Shown: piece by piece, positions 24,313 to 38,172 of the stretch
How the letters are laid out: every line of letters starts with the position of its first letter
How positions within the stretch are numbered: the stretch's first letter is position 1
NCBI RefSeq assembly: GCF_014805625.2
Contig: NW_023998414.1
Coordinates: forward strand, 2,543,046 to 2,607,045
DNA: 64,000 bases
Source: Glossina fuscipes
Taxonomy: Eukaryota > Arthropoda > Insecta > Diptera > Glossinidae
Direction of reading: 5' to 3'
Notes under the pieces: model-generated
The model's database searches: none
The model's input: only the letters and a program-made list of their open reading frames with translations
What the model was told of the DNA's origin: nothing
Translations under genes and position numbers: made by a program

Positions 24313-24396
24313 GCTTGTTAACTGTCAACAGTTCGATAATTTTGCTTCGACACTAAGCCTAAACCGTGCTTCATCGTTGAAAATGACAATGACAAA
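24313..24396 (-). pseudogene. mariner-like transposase core remnant
   Basis: On the minus strand, FVIVIFNDEARFRL at 24396-24355 followed by SVEAKLSNC and a stop matches the region around the first catalytic Asp of some mariner-family transposases (pattern IIFSDEAHFxLxGxVNKQNC). The Asp itself is retained (GAT, 24373-24375). In-frame stops and loss of similarity follow within 30 codons. It is short, so chance similarity cannot be excluded. Confidence 0.4.
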
Positions 24397-24596
24397 ATTT
24401 ATTATTATCTTTGCTTACGTCTTTCGACTTTATTTTCAGAGCTAAATTGAAGTAATGCAACTGAATCTATTTTCATGCGATATTTTTTTTAAAAGCATTT
24501 TATTTGTACGAATGATTTCATGCGACTTATTTTGTTTGTGAGATTTGTTTTATGCAACTTTTTTTGCGCGCAATATGAATATACATATAGGAAGAT

Positions 24597-24598
<2 letters not shown>

Positions 24599-24637
<39 letters not shown>
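24599..24637. repeat. (GA)n microsatellite
   Basis: About 18 GA units within otherwise unique AT-rich DNA. Confidence 0.95.
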
Positions 24638-24641
<4 letters not shown>

Positions 24642-25901
24642 TGAATGCGCGCTTTCGAGGCTACGACAACGTCGTATTTTAATGCTTCCATTTGAAATGC
24701 GTATTTAAATTTGTTTTTTTTTTTAATGTTTTCATACATTATCTAATTATTTAGTTTGCTTGCTTGGAAAACCCTTTGTTGCTAATTTTTAAAGCTTTAA
24801 CATATTTTCTAAGGGCGACTTTTTTTATTGCGCTCCATTTCTGGTCGCTATTTACAAAAGTTTTAAATCGTTTTCTTGTTTTTACGAGTTTTTTTTCCTA
24901 CTATCCGCATCTATCGCAAGAGAAGCAAGTTCACCTATGCTCAATAAACTTAGATGCAGAGTTGCCCGATAATCGATCGCTATCTATAACAATTCATTTC
25001 CTTCATTTGATATCGGAGCACTATAAAGAATATATATATATATATACCTATGTTTTCATAAGATTATTACTTGCTTTGTTGATTAGTAAACTTTGCAAGC
25101 TCCATGACTGTTGACTTAATGATGAATCTTGATAAGTTGTATGTATGAAAACAAATTGAAATAAAGAGTGCGAAGCCGAAAAGTGAGGATCTTTCTTAAA
25201 GAAATTTTTTAGCATTTATACGACTATGAATGGTGATCATTTAACTAGCAATAAACAATGCAATAAACTTGTTTACAATATTATAAAAATATTAAGGAGA
25301 GTTAGAGATAGCAACAAAATCCCTAAGCAACGAATAAGATTTGCTTCGTTCATTCTCTATTAATATTAAAATGAAATTATTTCAGAGACAACGGTAACGA
25401 GGAAAAGACCTTTTTTCGTTTGTTGGTCAACTCAATCGCAGTTAATACTGCAATAAGGAAAAGGATAAGAATTATTTGTCGTAATCTCTACCACCGCTGG
25501 TTTGTACACGAGACCCCATAAATTCCTTTCATTTAAATAGTTCTGAAGCAAAAAAAAAAAGAAAGAAATCAGGAGAAGGGCTTAACTTATCTTTTTATTT
25601 ATTTTTTTAATTCTTTTCCTTTTCTTAAAGTAAATTCGATTATAACGAAAGCTTATCAAAGAAACTTTGAAATGAATGTAAGCAGAAAAAAAAAAAGAGA
25701 AAAGAATTTTAATAAAATAATCTAAAATTTAATCATAAGAAAGGCAATCACAAGCAAAGTGGAAAGAAAATAAAAAAATAGAAAATGAAAAATAAAATAT
25801 TATGTCTCTGCTCTAGAAATTTGTAATTATTTTTTATAAAATTAGTTTTTATTCTTCTATCCGTAAGACGGGATCACATTTAGGTAGAAAAAGAGGAAAA
25901 G

Positions 25902-25934
25902 CCTTTCGCCTTAGCCAAAGGTTAAGGCGAAAGG
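25902..25934. repeat. inverted repeat, 12-bp stem, 9-nt loop
   Basis: CCTTTCGCCTTA at 25902-25913 pairs perfectly with TAAGGCGAAAGG at 25923-25934; the loop is GCCAAAGGT. It is compact, GC-balanced and unlike the AT-rich background. It could be a foldback element core or a structured RNA; no poly(U) tail follows. Confidence 0.8.
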
Positions 25935-26232
25935 TGAAAAGAATCGAAAAGGCATATAATCAGAGGCCGTCCAAGATCGAATGGCATGAGTGGCATGAGT
26001 GGAGAGAAGGGAAAGAGGGAGGGCGGGAGGGAAAGTGGTATGACAATCTATGTAAGCATCCTTGAATTATATCATAATTCTGTTATAGAGAGAGCTTTAG
26101 ATTATTTCATTTTAGTTACAGCGACAAATTGTAGTTTTTGTATTATCCGTGTGCTTAAGTTGGTAATATAATCTTTTTACGATTACAGGAAGTGCTAGGA
26201 AATTACCAGTTTGTTGAAACCTTTTTTACCTT

Positions 26233-26236
<4 letters not shown>

Positions 26237-26284
<48 letters not shown>

Positions 26285-26300
26285 TTATTCTTATTATTAT
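26237..26300. repeat. (TTA)n trinucleotide microsatellite
   Basis: About 18 TTA units with TTC variants toward the 3' end. On the plus strand it reads as poly-Leu, which is spurious. Confidence 0.95.
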
Positions 26301-26767
26301 ATGTTAAGTATATAAGCCTGCGGATGCTTCACTGTTTCTCTCTTGCCACTAGGTTATATAAAACCAATGACCTTTCGGTAACCTTAATATTTCTTTTTTG
26401 TTGTTTTTTTTTTTCTGATATAAAAAAAAGAAAAAAAAAATCTTAAAATGAAAAAAAGCTAAGCGAACTGATGCAGGTTTCACCTCGAGTATCTCTCATA
26501 CACATATTGAGATTTTATAAAAAATATTTTAGAAAATGTGCTTTCTTTGTCGCAAGGAACGGGAAACAAGTGAACATTAACAACGGCATCAACAGAAGCT
26601 AAACAAGAATAGAGAAAGAGAAAAAAAAAAAAGAAGAAAAACATCATTGTCGTTAACGTTATCATTACGAGCACGTACTAGTGGTATTATCATGACCGTC
26701 ATTATCATTAAGTAAAGATAGACTAAAGTAAAATGTAACACACAAACACACACAATGTATATATACG

Positions 26768-26768
<1 letters not shown>

Positions 26769-26821
<53 letters not shown>
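26769..26821. repeat. compound (AT)n(AG)n microsatellite
   Basis: An AT run passes directly into about 16 AG units. Confidence 0.95.
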
Positions 26822-26823
<2 letters not shown>

Positions 26824-29148
26824 CACACAATAATACATACATATACACATATGTATATATTCACATAACGATTTCTTTTTATCAATACAGCAGTTTTATC
26901 GTCCGTTCAGTAGTACCCCGTAATATGCTTGGCTTATGTGAGCTTTAAAGTTTGTTCCTTATTAAAGGCAACATAAGCTAATACGTAACATTTGCGATTT
27001 GTTGAACAAAACTCTTCAGCAAAATTTTATTTGCTACAGAAACTTTCCTTTAAAGGTGATTTCTCTTTCAAATAAATCCTTTGCGTAACCATCGTAAGCC
27101 GTTTTCTCTGTATTGAGAATTTCGTTTTTTTTTTTCCCCAACATGAACTTTCCTTAGGCGGACATTTTAAGATGTATATTGCGCCACGACTTATTTTCTT
27201 GACTTGGTATTATTCAAAAGAAACCTTAAGATCATCAAAGAATGAAGGCATTCTCCAGCAGTTTTTAACGCTTTAACGCCGAACAGGGAAAGTGTAGAAC
27301 TGGATTTACTTGATGTAAAAAGGAAAACAGAACCAATAAATCAATCGATAAATTTTATTTTCCCATCATTTTCCCACACCTATATTATTGTCAAGAAAGT
27401 ATCGAAGCAAAATCAACGTAGAAAACCCATTTTTAGTAATTATTAGAATTCATTTAAGGATCCTGCTAGGATCATGGCAGACCTTAATCGGATGAACCCA
27501 GCGTTCCTGTCATGTTCTCTTAAGACTTTCACAGTAAATATTGTTTTGACGCAGCAATCCGCTTAATTTGATCTTATAAATGCGATGATGGTCTTGATGG
27601 CCTACAGTTAGACGAGCGGGGCAAAGGATGATAAGCTCTGTTGCAGTTTTATTTGAGGTTATGGAAGGAAATCATTATAAAGTCTAATGAAAATTGGAGG
27701 GATTTTGAAGGAATTTGATTTAGTTATTAGCAAAATGTGGTAGACGAGACTCTCAATTTTTTAAAGGATAAAACAAACAATTCGAAATTTTTGTATCTTC
27801 TTGGTATTGTTTAGCTGCCGTGGAATTCCTTCGAAATTATTTGTTTATTTTCATATAATTATTTCCCATCCATTATATAAAATTTAACGAGAGAGTTTGA
27901 ACAGTTTTTCTCTGTGGGATATTTTCTGAATTTTCAACAACGGACTAATGTATGGACAGAGAGATTCAACCAAATGATAGGAACATCTATCGACTCCTTT
28001 AGAGAAGTTTGTTTGTGACGATATTCTAACATCATTGTTTCGATTTTGTTCGGCTTTCTATTAGCGCATCAAAATTCATGAATGGCGAAAGCAAGAAACC
28101 TCATCATCAATATCTTTTCTACACTTAAGGTGAAATCATACCTTTTTTTTTTTCTAATGCAACAAGTTCATCATAAGTCGTTTCTATCATTCGTAGAGTT
28201 TCTCGAAAAACGGCGTTTTTCTGATACCGCACTCGAATGTGCATTATTCTGTTCCCCATTATTGTGATATCTTAATAGTACACTACTCTTTAGAAAACTG
28301 TGTACTTCCAACGCAAGCTTCGAGTTTTATTAATTTGAAATTTGAGCAGAATTTTAATAATAGAAAAACATATCCCGATATTTTATTGAAAAAATTTATA
28401 ATAATAGATTCTCATGAATGTAATTAGAAAAGCTTTTTCTTAAATTGCCTTGACAGTAGAAAGACTCGAAAAGATTTTGCCTGCCACGACTGCTTTCAAT
28501 GATATGCGTGAAATTCATGGGAATAGATAGATAAAAAAACGTTGCATTTATTGAAAATATATTAAAGCAAAGGAATTTTTCATTGGTCGAGTTATCGCTA
28601 ACGTTTTATATGTTAAAACTTAATCGCCTTGACTTGATTACCATTTGGTAACAAAAACTAATTTTTATTTATTTATTTCATTAATTATTAATTTTATTAA
28701 TTATTCATACTTTATAGTTGCACTAAATCATATAAATTATTTTTGTTCGATTTTTCATTACCTAAATTATAAAAAAAAAAGCACTCTTAAATAAAGACAC
28801 AAAGGCTTTAAAACATTTCAGAGATAATTGAATTCTCTTAGGAGCATTTTAAAATAATTACACATTTATAATTATATTTATAGGTATATATGTTTACAAA
28901 TATGTAATGTAATAATAATAGTGATATTTTCATAGTCGTTGTTATTGTCGTTATTGTTACTGTTGTTGTTTTTGTTGTTGTTGTTGTTGTTTTTATTATT
29001 ATTATTATTGTTTTATAATAATGTCAATGAAGCATTCAGAATATTGGAAAATTTAATAATGATAGAAGGGAGATTTTATCTTTTAAGCTTAGAACGAATC
29101 TGTTGACACTTATCATTATCGAAAAGAAAATGCCATGAAATATACTAT

Positions 29149-29154
<6 letters not shown>

Positions 29155-29184
<30 letters not shown>
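29155..29184. repeat. (TA)n microsatellite
   Basis: About 14 TA units. Confidence 0.93.
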
Positions 29185-29188
<4 letters not shown>

Positions 29189-29654
29189 GTACATCATATG
29201 TTTATCAGTTCTAAGATATATTTGCTAACTTTAATTTGGTAATTAACAGTAGATTGCCTGTTAGATGATAACATATACTGCTGAAGGATTTTTTTTTGTT
29301 TTTGTGAACTCTAGTGCAATTTTATCAAAAAAAAGAAAATAAAAAATATGTTAAGAAAAAATGTTAAATTTGCTCAATGCGTTAGTGCTCACATCAATAC
29401 AATTAAATAATATTCAAAGCATACTTTTAGATGTTCTTTACAAAAGGCAATATTTTGTATATAATTTTTATATATTTTCAAGGCATATTTTTTTTATTTT
29501 TTTTTTAACAAGTCGCATACAAATCGACAAATTTTATATACTTTTCAGTGAGCGATGTGTTAGAAAAATTAATAGAAATTTACACTTTATTGAGTAAATA
29601 TGATGTAATCGGAAGGGCAGCAACACGGATAAACATGCATATATAGTTGTGCAA

Positions 29655-29685
<31 letters not shown>

Positions 29686-32600
29686 AACACATACACACAC
29701 ACATACGAAACGATCGTACATGAGATAAAATCATTCTTGCATATGAATTTGACACACACTGTCTCTTACACAGTAAATGCATTAAAGGCTAACAATTTTT
29801 ATTTATTTATTTATTTCTTTTTTTTTTTTTTTTCGTTTTTATTACTGTTTAATTAACTGTAAAAATTATTAATTAAATAACGTTTGAAGCATGTTTGGAT
29901 AAGCAGCTGCCGTTGTCAGACTTTTTCTTATCTCTCACTTAACATTCTAACATTTTGTGCAAATTTTTTTTTGCCAACAAAACCGAATCGCAGTGAAAAA
30001 CTTTTGATGCACATTTTGAGTAGTAAGCTTCAAAAAAATATTAAATGCTAGTTTTGATGAAATATAAGTTAAGCAAAAACCGAATCATGTCCGAATTACA
30101 TGCATAAATGTTCTTAATCTGTTAAAATATCAAGTAATATAAATTTAAATAAACATGGTGCGGTGCCTTTACGGACAACATTCGTTTCGAGAAAACTTTT
30201 GCGCACTTTTTCATATTTAAAATTGATTAGTATTATGTGTTTTATTTTTTGAAAACTTATTTAGAAAATGATTTCTTCACTGTCTTCAATATATTCGGCT
30301 TCGAATCTATGAAAAATTGCGAGAATTTTTTTGATTTACATATTGTAGCATTTTCTTTAGGGGATTTTTGAGGATGATATGAGAAACCGTGTATGTGTAT
30401 TATTAGAAAAATGTTTAGTAATTTTGTGAAGTGAAATAAAAAATGATAGTTTTTTTTTTTTTTTTTTTTTTTAAATAAATGGCTGGAGATAATTACATCT
30501 TACCGGGCCATTATAACCTTATTATAAAAGGACCACTTATCGGATCACACAATATCCTTCGCCGACTTGTCCTTACAATAATATCTTGGTTCTGATTAAC
30601 GAATAATAGTCACTTGCAATAATGCATTTAAATCTTTTGAGAATACTTCACATTTCAATTCAACTCTGCGTAAGCGAATAGCATATCGCTAAATTTCACT
30701 TTTTTCTCATTTTCTCATGTTTGTTTTTTTTTTTGCTTCCTACTTTTTTTTACCTTTTTTGTTCTTTTTTCTTTTTTTTTTTTTCGAAATTTATTATTCT
30801 TCGTTAGCATTACAAAAGTTTTTAACAGTTTTTCTTATTTTTCCCCGACTATTATAACTTTTTCACAAGTTTTATATACATATATATATATATGTACATT
30901 TGACATCAGCAGAGCAGAGAATGAAAGAAAGAAATTTTACTTAAAATATAATAGTGTTTTACAAGTAGTTCTTTATACTAAAGATATTATCAAATAAAGA
31001 TGGAAAAGAAAGTCTTGTAAAGATATAACAAGTTTTGGGTAAATGTGTGCAACTTCGATTTAGTATTAATTTTTATAGAAAGGCAATAAAAGGAAATAAT
31101 ATATAATAGTGTTCTCGTATTGAGCAAAATATGACCTCTTGGATGAGAAGTTCACTTTGACAACAAATTGATAACAAAGAAAGATGGGTTGGAACGCACT
31201 ACTCTGCCTATAAGCGATGCATTAGTTCGGAATACGGTTAGATTTGATTTAGATTCGTTTTATATAACATGCATTTAGTGCAAGCATTTAGTGAAAAAGA
31301 ACTTTTTCTTCTCAGAAAGGCATAAGTGGTTCTATTCTTTTTTATGCTTTCGCTAAAAATTTGTACATTTGAGGATACGTTGACGACTTACGCCTTAGTG
31401 GCCGTCCCATATGATTCAATCAAATAATTAACTAATAAACTGCATAGTCAGGTTAGGTGTTGAACGGTCATGAGCGGTCATTTATAAGCGATGCCTTCAT
31501 CTATTATTCTGACCAAATGCGATCATTTTCTTTGCTTTAAAATTAAATCAAAGCCATACAACGAAAAGTTGAACGATTAAAAGTTCATCTGCTCTTATCA
31601 TCGCATAAGCAAAAATATGAGTCGCCTAATCGTTCGACTAGATTTTAATATAATCGCACAAGTTCAGCTATATGTGTGCAGAATAGATTGCCAATTGGTC
31701 GCGACAATGTCTTGTTTCAATTATCCACATAATCGAACGCGTATTTATTCCGGTTGACGCAGAAACTTTTAGGAACAATGCACGCCACGAGATATTCAAT
31801 TGTTCGCTAATCGGAAATTTATGCTGGCTAATGCAAAATTGACGTTACATGACGAGTGCATTTTAATGAGAAATTTAAATAATTTGTAATTTAATTTTTG
31901 TAAATTTACACACATTTTGAGAAATTTATATTTAAAGATATCATAAGATAATCTCAAAAAAGTACACACAAGACTTTTTGTCGAGTTCGACCGATGTATT
32001 TGATAACTATACATACAGAACGAATAGAAATTTACATTATTTGCAGATACTTTTCGCTAAAAATTTACTTCATACTCGTAACGTATTTCCGTATAAATGT
32101 ATAGGAAAACTAATAGAATTGATTCAAATTGTTTGAAATACTTGAGGAATACTTTTATTTATTTAAAATACTACTGATTGACTTTCCACGATTTATAGAA
32201 AAGACTTGCAGCTTACAATATATTCCTGTCCTCTTTCTCTTTCGCCTAAACTCGGCAGACGGAGAGACAGACTTGAATTAATTTTCGAACTTTCAAAAGT
32301 GTGCTACACATTTACCGTTAATGTCAGCGATGCAATTGTTGTTTTTTGCGACTTAATTAGATGCTTGGCACGAAGGTGTGTACGCCGTGTGTATGTTCTA
32401 TCTTGAACTCGTTATCCTTTACTTTTTTGTTTTTTTTTGTTTTTTTTTTTTCTTGTATTTCTTCCTTTATTTATTTATTGTTAAACCATAGTAAGATTGA
32501 TTGATTGATATGCGTTCCTTTTTTACTCGACTGCTATTTTCCATTAAACTGTTGCTATACACAATTTACCAGTAGACAGCCGAGAGCCGAGAGAGGATGA

Positions 32601-32844
32601 GGGAGCTAAAAAAAGAAAAAAAAAAAAAAAGAAAAAAAAAGAAGAAGAAATCAAGACAACTGTTAAGCCAATAATATTCGCATATCGAAGTAATAATAAT
32701 TTTTTTACTGATTATGGGAGAAGACTGTATGCATTCCAGTTATCCAAATTCATAAAATAATTGATTTATTTATCCTGAATAATTTTATGTATTAGCAGTT
32801 GCAGCATAGGTGTTATCTCATCTTCTTCTCTAATCCTAACGTTA

Positions 32845-32846
<2 letters not shown>
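29185..32846. other. gene-free stretch
   Basis: (CA)n at 29660-29703 and T-runs at 29818-29834 and 30451-30471 are the only defined features. The 31100-31800 and 32200-32400 blocks have average complexity but no recognisable protein or RNA. Confidence 0.7.
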
Positions 32847-32900
<54 letters not shown>

Positions 32901-32914
32901 ACACACACACACAC
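32847..32914. repeat. (CA)n microsatellite, about 34 units
   Basis: The longest CA array in the window, nearly pure with one TACA interruption at 32896. Confidence 0.97.
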
Positions 32915-33373
32915 AAAAACGCTCTATCCTTTTTTCCTCAATAAATTGACTTTTTTCGCTTTCCCTTGCAGTGTTTTATTCAATTTTCATGCGAACGACA
33001 ATTTTTTTATTTATTTATTTATTCTTTTTTTTTTTTTTTTTTTTATAAATTTTCTACCCCTTCGTACTCTCGCCTCTCTACTCACGCTTCGTTATCATCG
33101 CTTTACACTTATTACGAATGATTTTATAAGAGTGTGAAGCCTTGTGTATGCACTGTTCGAATTGAGTGTGTGTTGTCAACATTCATTTACCCTTCATTTA
33201 CGTGTTACGTGTACATTTGGCTTTACGTTTTAATTGACATGAGTTGTTTTTAATTAAATATTTGATTTTCAACGGAAATTTGTTCTCGTTCTGTTCTCAT
33301 CTCTGGATAAACTAGCTCGCTACTCCTCTTTCCACTCTCTACTGTCTATGGAACCGTTTACAACTTTTTCCTT

Positions 33374-33374
<1 letters not shown>

Positions 33375-33410
<36 letters not shown>

Positions 33411-33419
33411 TAATTTTCT
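33375..33419. repeat. poly(T) run, 45 nt
   Basis: Forty-five consecutive T residues. Confidence 0.95.
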
Positions 33420-33979
33420 TTGTAATTACATTAAAATCTCTAATTGTTTGCTGTTGAGTTTTTCAATGAAAGTGTTCATTAAAAGTTTGCTATGCTACGT
33501 TGTCGGTCGACTATTATATAATAAGTATATGAGAAGGCGTTTAATTATGAAATTTTTAGCCAGGAAATTAGTGTAAATATTTTTCGTAATTTTGTTTGAA
33601 TGGTTGTGTATCTAGTGTACTTTAAGTTAATTAGTTGGAACATAAGATACGCTAAACTGATCTACAAATACCTTTACAGATTATATAAATGCATATCATC
33701 GCTTCGTCTCCCTTATCGCTGATTTTAATGCGTTGCAAACGAGACTTTCTAACATTGTTTACAACGCGAATATGATATTAGTTTGTCCATTTCGTAAATC
33801 ATCATCGTAACCATAGAAACTTGTTCAACAATTCGTTAAGGAATTATCTTGAAAATGTTGAAATACATATGTTAGGTAAAAAAAAAAAAAATAAATAAAT
33901 AAAAAAAAACCTTTCACTTTTCCATTAATATCCTTAGATGATATCCAAAAGACAAAAAGTCAAAAGTTCGCACGACCTG

Positions 33980-34021
<42 letters not shown>

Positions 34022-35721
34022 CATGTATACATATAAATACTTAACTAACATTGAGTACATTTTTCCAACATAATCATCACTACACGAACTGTACTGTATC
34101 TCTTCTGCGATCTGCCGGTAAACAAGCCGCTAAAGGACGGCGAGGGAAGTGAACGTTTTATTATATAAATTGTTGCGTACCTCTGGGAACAACAATATAC
34201 AGTCTCATGTTGACATATACCTCAAACGAATTCCATACCAAATCGACTAAATTACCAAAGGGGGCATGCGGTCTAACTGATGAACACATAACGTTCTCTT
34301 TTCCGGCAATTCGGACCGTTTGTGCTGAAGTTAATTGTTCTCATTCTATTTTTCATCTGCTTACCTTTTCGTTAAGTTGACGAATTCATTTTGAGTTTAT
34401 GTTTGACTTTTGTTTTTTATCAAACGCCAATAGGTGTCCTATAAAGTCTTCATATGTTAGATTTCGCCAGTAATTGTTCGGCCGCAGTAAGCAACGCTTT
34501 CCAATAAAATTTCGTAAAGAATTTTTGGTGCACACGTGCTCTAGCGTTTTCGTTCGGTCCGAAGATACAAAAACACAACCAAAATACAATGAAAATAGAA
34601 CACTGCTTCTTCTTCTTCTAGCAAAGTTTCAGTGTGAACATAGAGTACTTTGTCTGAGCGTTAATAAAGCCAGCGATTAGGTTATTAGGTTATTGATTAT
34701 CACTTTGATCGTTTTATTCATTTATTCGTTTATTGACGTTAGTTATGCTATTGTAATTGATATTCATATATATATATATATATATGACATTCTGTAAAGG
34801 GCAGAATATGTTTCAACTTAGCTTGCATTTATGCCTTAGGTAAGATAGAAATCATACGATTGTAAAAGACAAAAATGAGAAGAGACAATTATTAGGTAGA
34901 TTGTGGGAACAAATGGAAGTCTATCTGTACCGTTCTCTGTGACACAACCACGATATCACCAGCATATATTTTGCAGTCTTTGTTCAATAATTCCTCCTTT
35001 GTCTCAATCCGACTATCAGCAGTTCGAACTTTCAGCTTTTGCAAGCAAGAGGCTGCGTGACCTTCTATATGCTGTGTAAAAACTGTATTCATTCGCTAGA
35101 TATCAAAAATTTGGACCCTTTACGTAGGACTTATATACGCTATGATACTTATGCGAATATTCGTAGAAACCATTTGGTGTTGTTCTCGTATAGCGATCTT
35201 GTCAATAAGGATTCCTCGATAACGAGCAGCATCAACGCAAAACTGACAACTCACTATCGAGTTGGCTTGATAACGAGAATCGTCAAATGACCCCATATTT
35301 TATTATTATCACAAATTATTATAGAGCGATGTAATCGACTATAGCTCTTCGAAAGAGGTATTTAGAAGTAAAGTTTTGCTTGATATTCTTTTCAAGTGCA
35401 AGCACTACATCTTAATTTGGACTTGTGTGCCAGATTAGGAGGAGAATGTAAAAGCAGAAAACTCGTTTCGCTGACAATCATAAAAATGATGATAGAAGAC
35501 TTAAACTGTTTTTGGAGTAATTGGGTTTTTTTTTTTCTATTTTATGAATGGATTCCATTTTATCGGTCGAATTCTATCTTTATCTTCTCTACTCTTTTTT
35601 CGCGCGATTCTAATTCATTTTGTTGTTGTTGTTGTTGTTATAATGATTGCGTTTTTTTGTTGATTATTTCAAATTTAATTTATTATTATTATGTTGTTCT
35701 TGTTATTATTGTTTTCTTCTT

Positions 35722-35722
<1 letters not shown>
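33420..35722. other. gene-free stretch
   Basis: Contains (TA)n at 33982-34019 and about 34768-34785. Overlapping open frames on both strands at 34386-35290 show no known motif. The sequence at 34080-34330 is less AT-rich but unrecognised. Confidence 0.7.
33982..34019. repeat. (TA)n microsatellite
   Basis: About 19 TA units, flanked by unique DNA. Confidence 0.95.

Positions 35723-35770
<48 letters not shown>
35723..35770. repeat. poly(T) run, 48 nt (longest in window)
   Basis: Forty-eight consecutive T residues preceded by GTT and TTA runs. If real it is the longest homopolymer here; long homopolymers are also common sites of assembly error. Confidence 0.9.
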
Positions 35771-35771
<1 letters not shown>

Positions 35772-36852
35772 TATTATTATTATTACTGATTGACCATATT
35801 AATAATCTTGTAAAGCTTCTACTATAATTTATGTGAGTGCAAAAAAAAAGCAAGCAAACAGTTACGTAACCACTTTACTTTAACCTATGCAAACATACCC
35901 GAATATTCATGAACTTAATTATAAATAAAATCCTAACAATAATTTGAAATTTAATTCCCTCCCCAAAAAAAAAAAATATATATATATACATATATATATA
36001 TATATGTATATACTATTCTATGGTTGTCTATGGTTGCTTTCTGTTTTTAGTTTAATTTAAAATGAAAATGATATAAAGGATGCATATAAACGGATTTCAA
36101 GTAAAAACCGCACTTTTATAGAACACATGTTAAAGGCATAAAAGCACATGCACATACATAAGTAATACATATTTACTTATATACTGTGTATACGTTTACC
36201 AAATGAAAAAAAAAAAAAAACAACCAACCACATATTCAATGCTGATATAATCAACAATTAACATAAAATAAATAAATTTTTGACTAAAAAAAAAAAATAA
36301 AAAAAAAAACATAAAAAAAAAAAAAAAAATAGAATGAATACATTAAATATGAATAAAACCATAATAATATATATATATATCGAGGCACTTGTAACGGGAA
36401 ATTAAGTACAATTTTTTACTTCATTTACATGACTAGGACAATAAAGTTCAATGATTTGATTCACAAAATTTTTAATATGCATATCAGCATATGCTCGTGA
36501 ATCTATTTGCCGTTGAGAGTGTAGTGGAGTCAACGAGTCAACAGTAACAGACATAGCCAAAGCTTTAAAAGATATTTGCATTACGCAAATACCTATAAAA
36601 TTTAATTCCATATCTTTCGACAAAATATTTTGTCAGACCGAGTACTAACGTAACTCTCTTGCCGATGAAATTAATTTAGTTTTGTTCCTTAATTTCTTTC
36701 TATTTAATTCAATATCATCTCATCTCTATTTGCCGTTGTATTGTTCCCACTGAGCGACAATAACTTCTACCTCTATCTTCCTCATCTTGTCATAATATTT
36801 ATGTACGACCATCTTAAATAGATAGATAGATAATTTAAAAATATATAATAAA

Positions 36853-36907
<55 letters not shown>

Positions 36908-37069
36908 TAGGTTTCAGGTCAGTGCGGTGTCGCAGTTTAAATGACGAAACACACACACGTATTAGTAAAAATATTGAAAAACATTACAGTGGGCCGCCGC
37001 CCATCAGTACTGATAAACCATCTAAGATAGTTTTATTGATAAATGAGACGTGATATTGAAACTAATCGA
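35771..37069. other. gene-free stretch
   Basis: A/T-rich DNA with A-runs at 36208-36222 and 36283-36330, TA runs at 35977-36004 and an A/TA array at 36850-36903. No coding region recognised. Confidence 0.75.
36850..36903. repeat. poly(A) joined to (TA)n
   Basis: About 21 A residues followed by about 17 TA units. Confidence 0.95.
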
Positions 37070-37290
37070 AAAAGTAGTCCAAGCCAAACTATTTATAGCA
37101 GCGTTTGTCCTCGGGCCAAAAGATGTCGGCGCACCAAAATGTGTTAGAAATTGCTACTTGTAGGTTGAACGTAAGAAAATATAACTGATAGAATGACAGA
37201 CAGACAGACGAATAGACCGACTTAGATCGACGCAGAAAGTGATTCGGAATCGATCGGTATAATAATATATGAGTCCATCTCGAATCCTTC
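37070..37290 (-). mobile_element. interspersed element, type B copy 2
   Basis: On the minus strand: CAGAAGGATTCGAGATGGAC, TCATATATTATTATACCGAT, CGATTCCGAATCACTTTCTG, CGTCGATCTAAGTCGG and then TTCGTCTGTCTGTCTGTC. The AATCRCTTTCTGCRTCGATCTAA block is shared with copy 3 at 48540, and the CAGAAGG...GAGATGGACTC block with copy 1. The GTCT tract is four units long. The element is non-coding. Confidence 0.65.
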
Positions 37291-38137
37291 TGACTATTGT
37301 ACATCATATCTGACACGTAGTGGAGAATATAAAAAGGTTTCGCAAAGCATTCGCTTTCAGCATTTAAACAGTCCTTCCTACAGAATTCACTTATCCGTTA
37401 CCTTTAAATCGCCCTCAAATTCATATTTGCAAATGCGGCGCAATTAAAACGTTCCACATCCTCATGACTACACACTTTTTAGAATCAAATCTATATGAAA
37501 ATGATTGTATGCTCACCAAATGACATAAAAGATACACAGATGCGGTACGAAGGAGTCGAACGAACATCTAATTCGTAAAGTATCGTAAATTTTTTTAACG
37601 TTCCATATACTAAGCGATCTAAAGCTCTTTTTAGACTTATTGTTTAATTAAGCTAAGCCTGTAGCTCTTTGACAGCAATTCACTTACAACTTAAAGTCAC
37701 CTTAACGCATATAATTCTTGGAATAAATTATCATCAATCGATACATATAAGCCGTATATTGTATTGGTTGAGTTCATGTCAAGTCGGTGGGGAGGGCTGT
37801 TGAGTTGTTGAAAAAAAAAAAAAAGTTCTCAATTTTACAGCAATCGCAGCAGTTGATGGCGAATGCCATTTGAAAGTTGACCTATGAAGACGAATCTTTA
37901 GGCAGTGGACCGACTACTTCGCTGACTGTGTCATAACACCTTTCCTATATATGTAATGTCTGGTAATTTATTTCGTGGCCGTTGAAAGGAGATGCAGTAT
38001 TTGCGACGCTTCTTCTTACTGATATGAAAACACTATATCGTATATGTTGCGCATCACGTTTTTTTCAAGTTAAGATATTCCCGATATAACATTTGCTAAT
38101 TGAGAATATCGTCTCTGAAGTCCGTTATGTTTGAAAT

Positions 38138-38172
<35 letters not shown>

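Larger units (their letters stand above)
24638..29154. other. gene-free stretch
   Basis: No gene supported, although a 116-codon non-ATG frame starts at 24764 (hydrophobic because AT-rich). Features are a 12-bp-stem hairpin at 25902-25934, a doubled TGGCATGAG at about 25982, (TTA)n at 26237-26300, an adjoining (AT)n(AG)n array at 26769-26821 and GTT/ATT runs at 28960-29010. Confidence 0.75.

Noticed and set aside
24764..25114. 116-codon hydrophobic plus-strand frame.
   Set aside because: It begins at TTG rather than ATG, and the hydrophobicity follows from T-rich DNA; no motif.
35396..35827. 143-codon plus-strand ORF, the longest in the window.
   Set aside because: Its second half is GTT, TTA and T48 simple repeat; the first half has no motif and no supported start.
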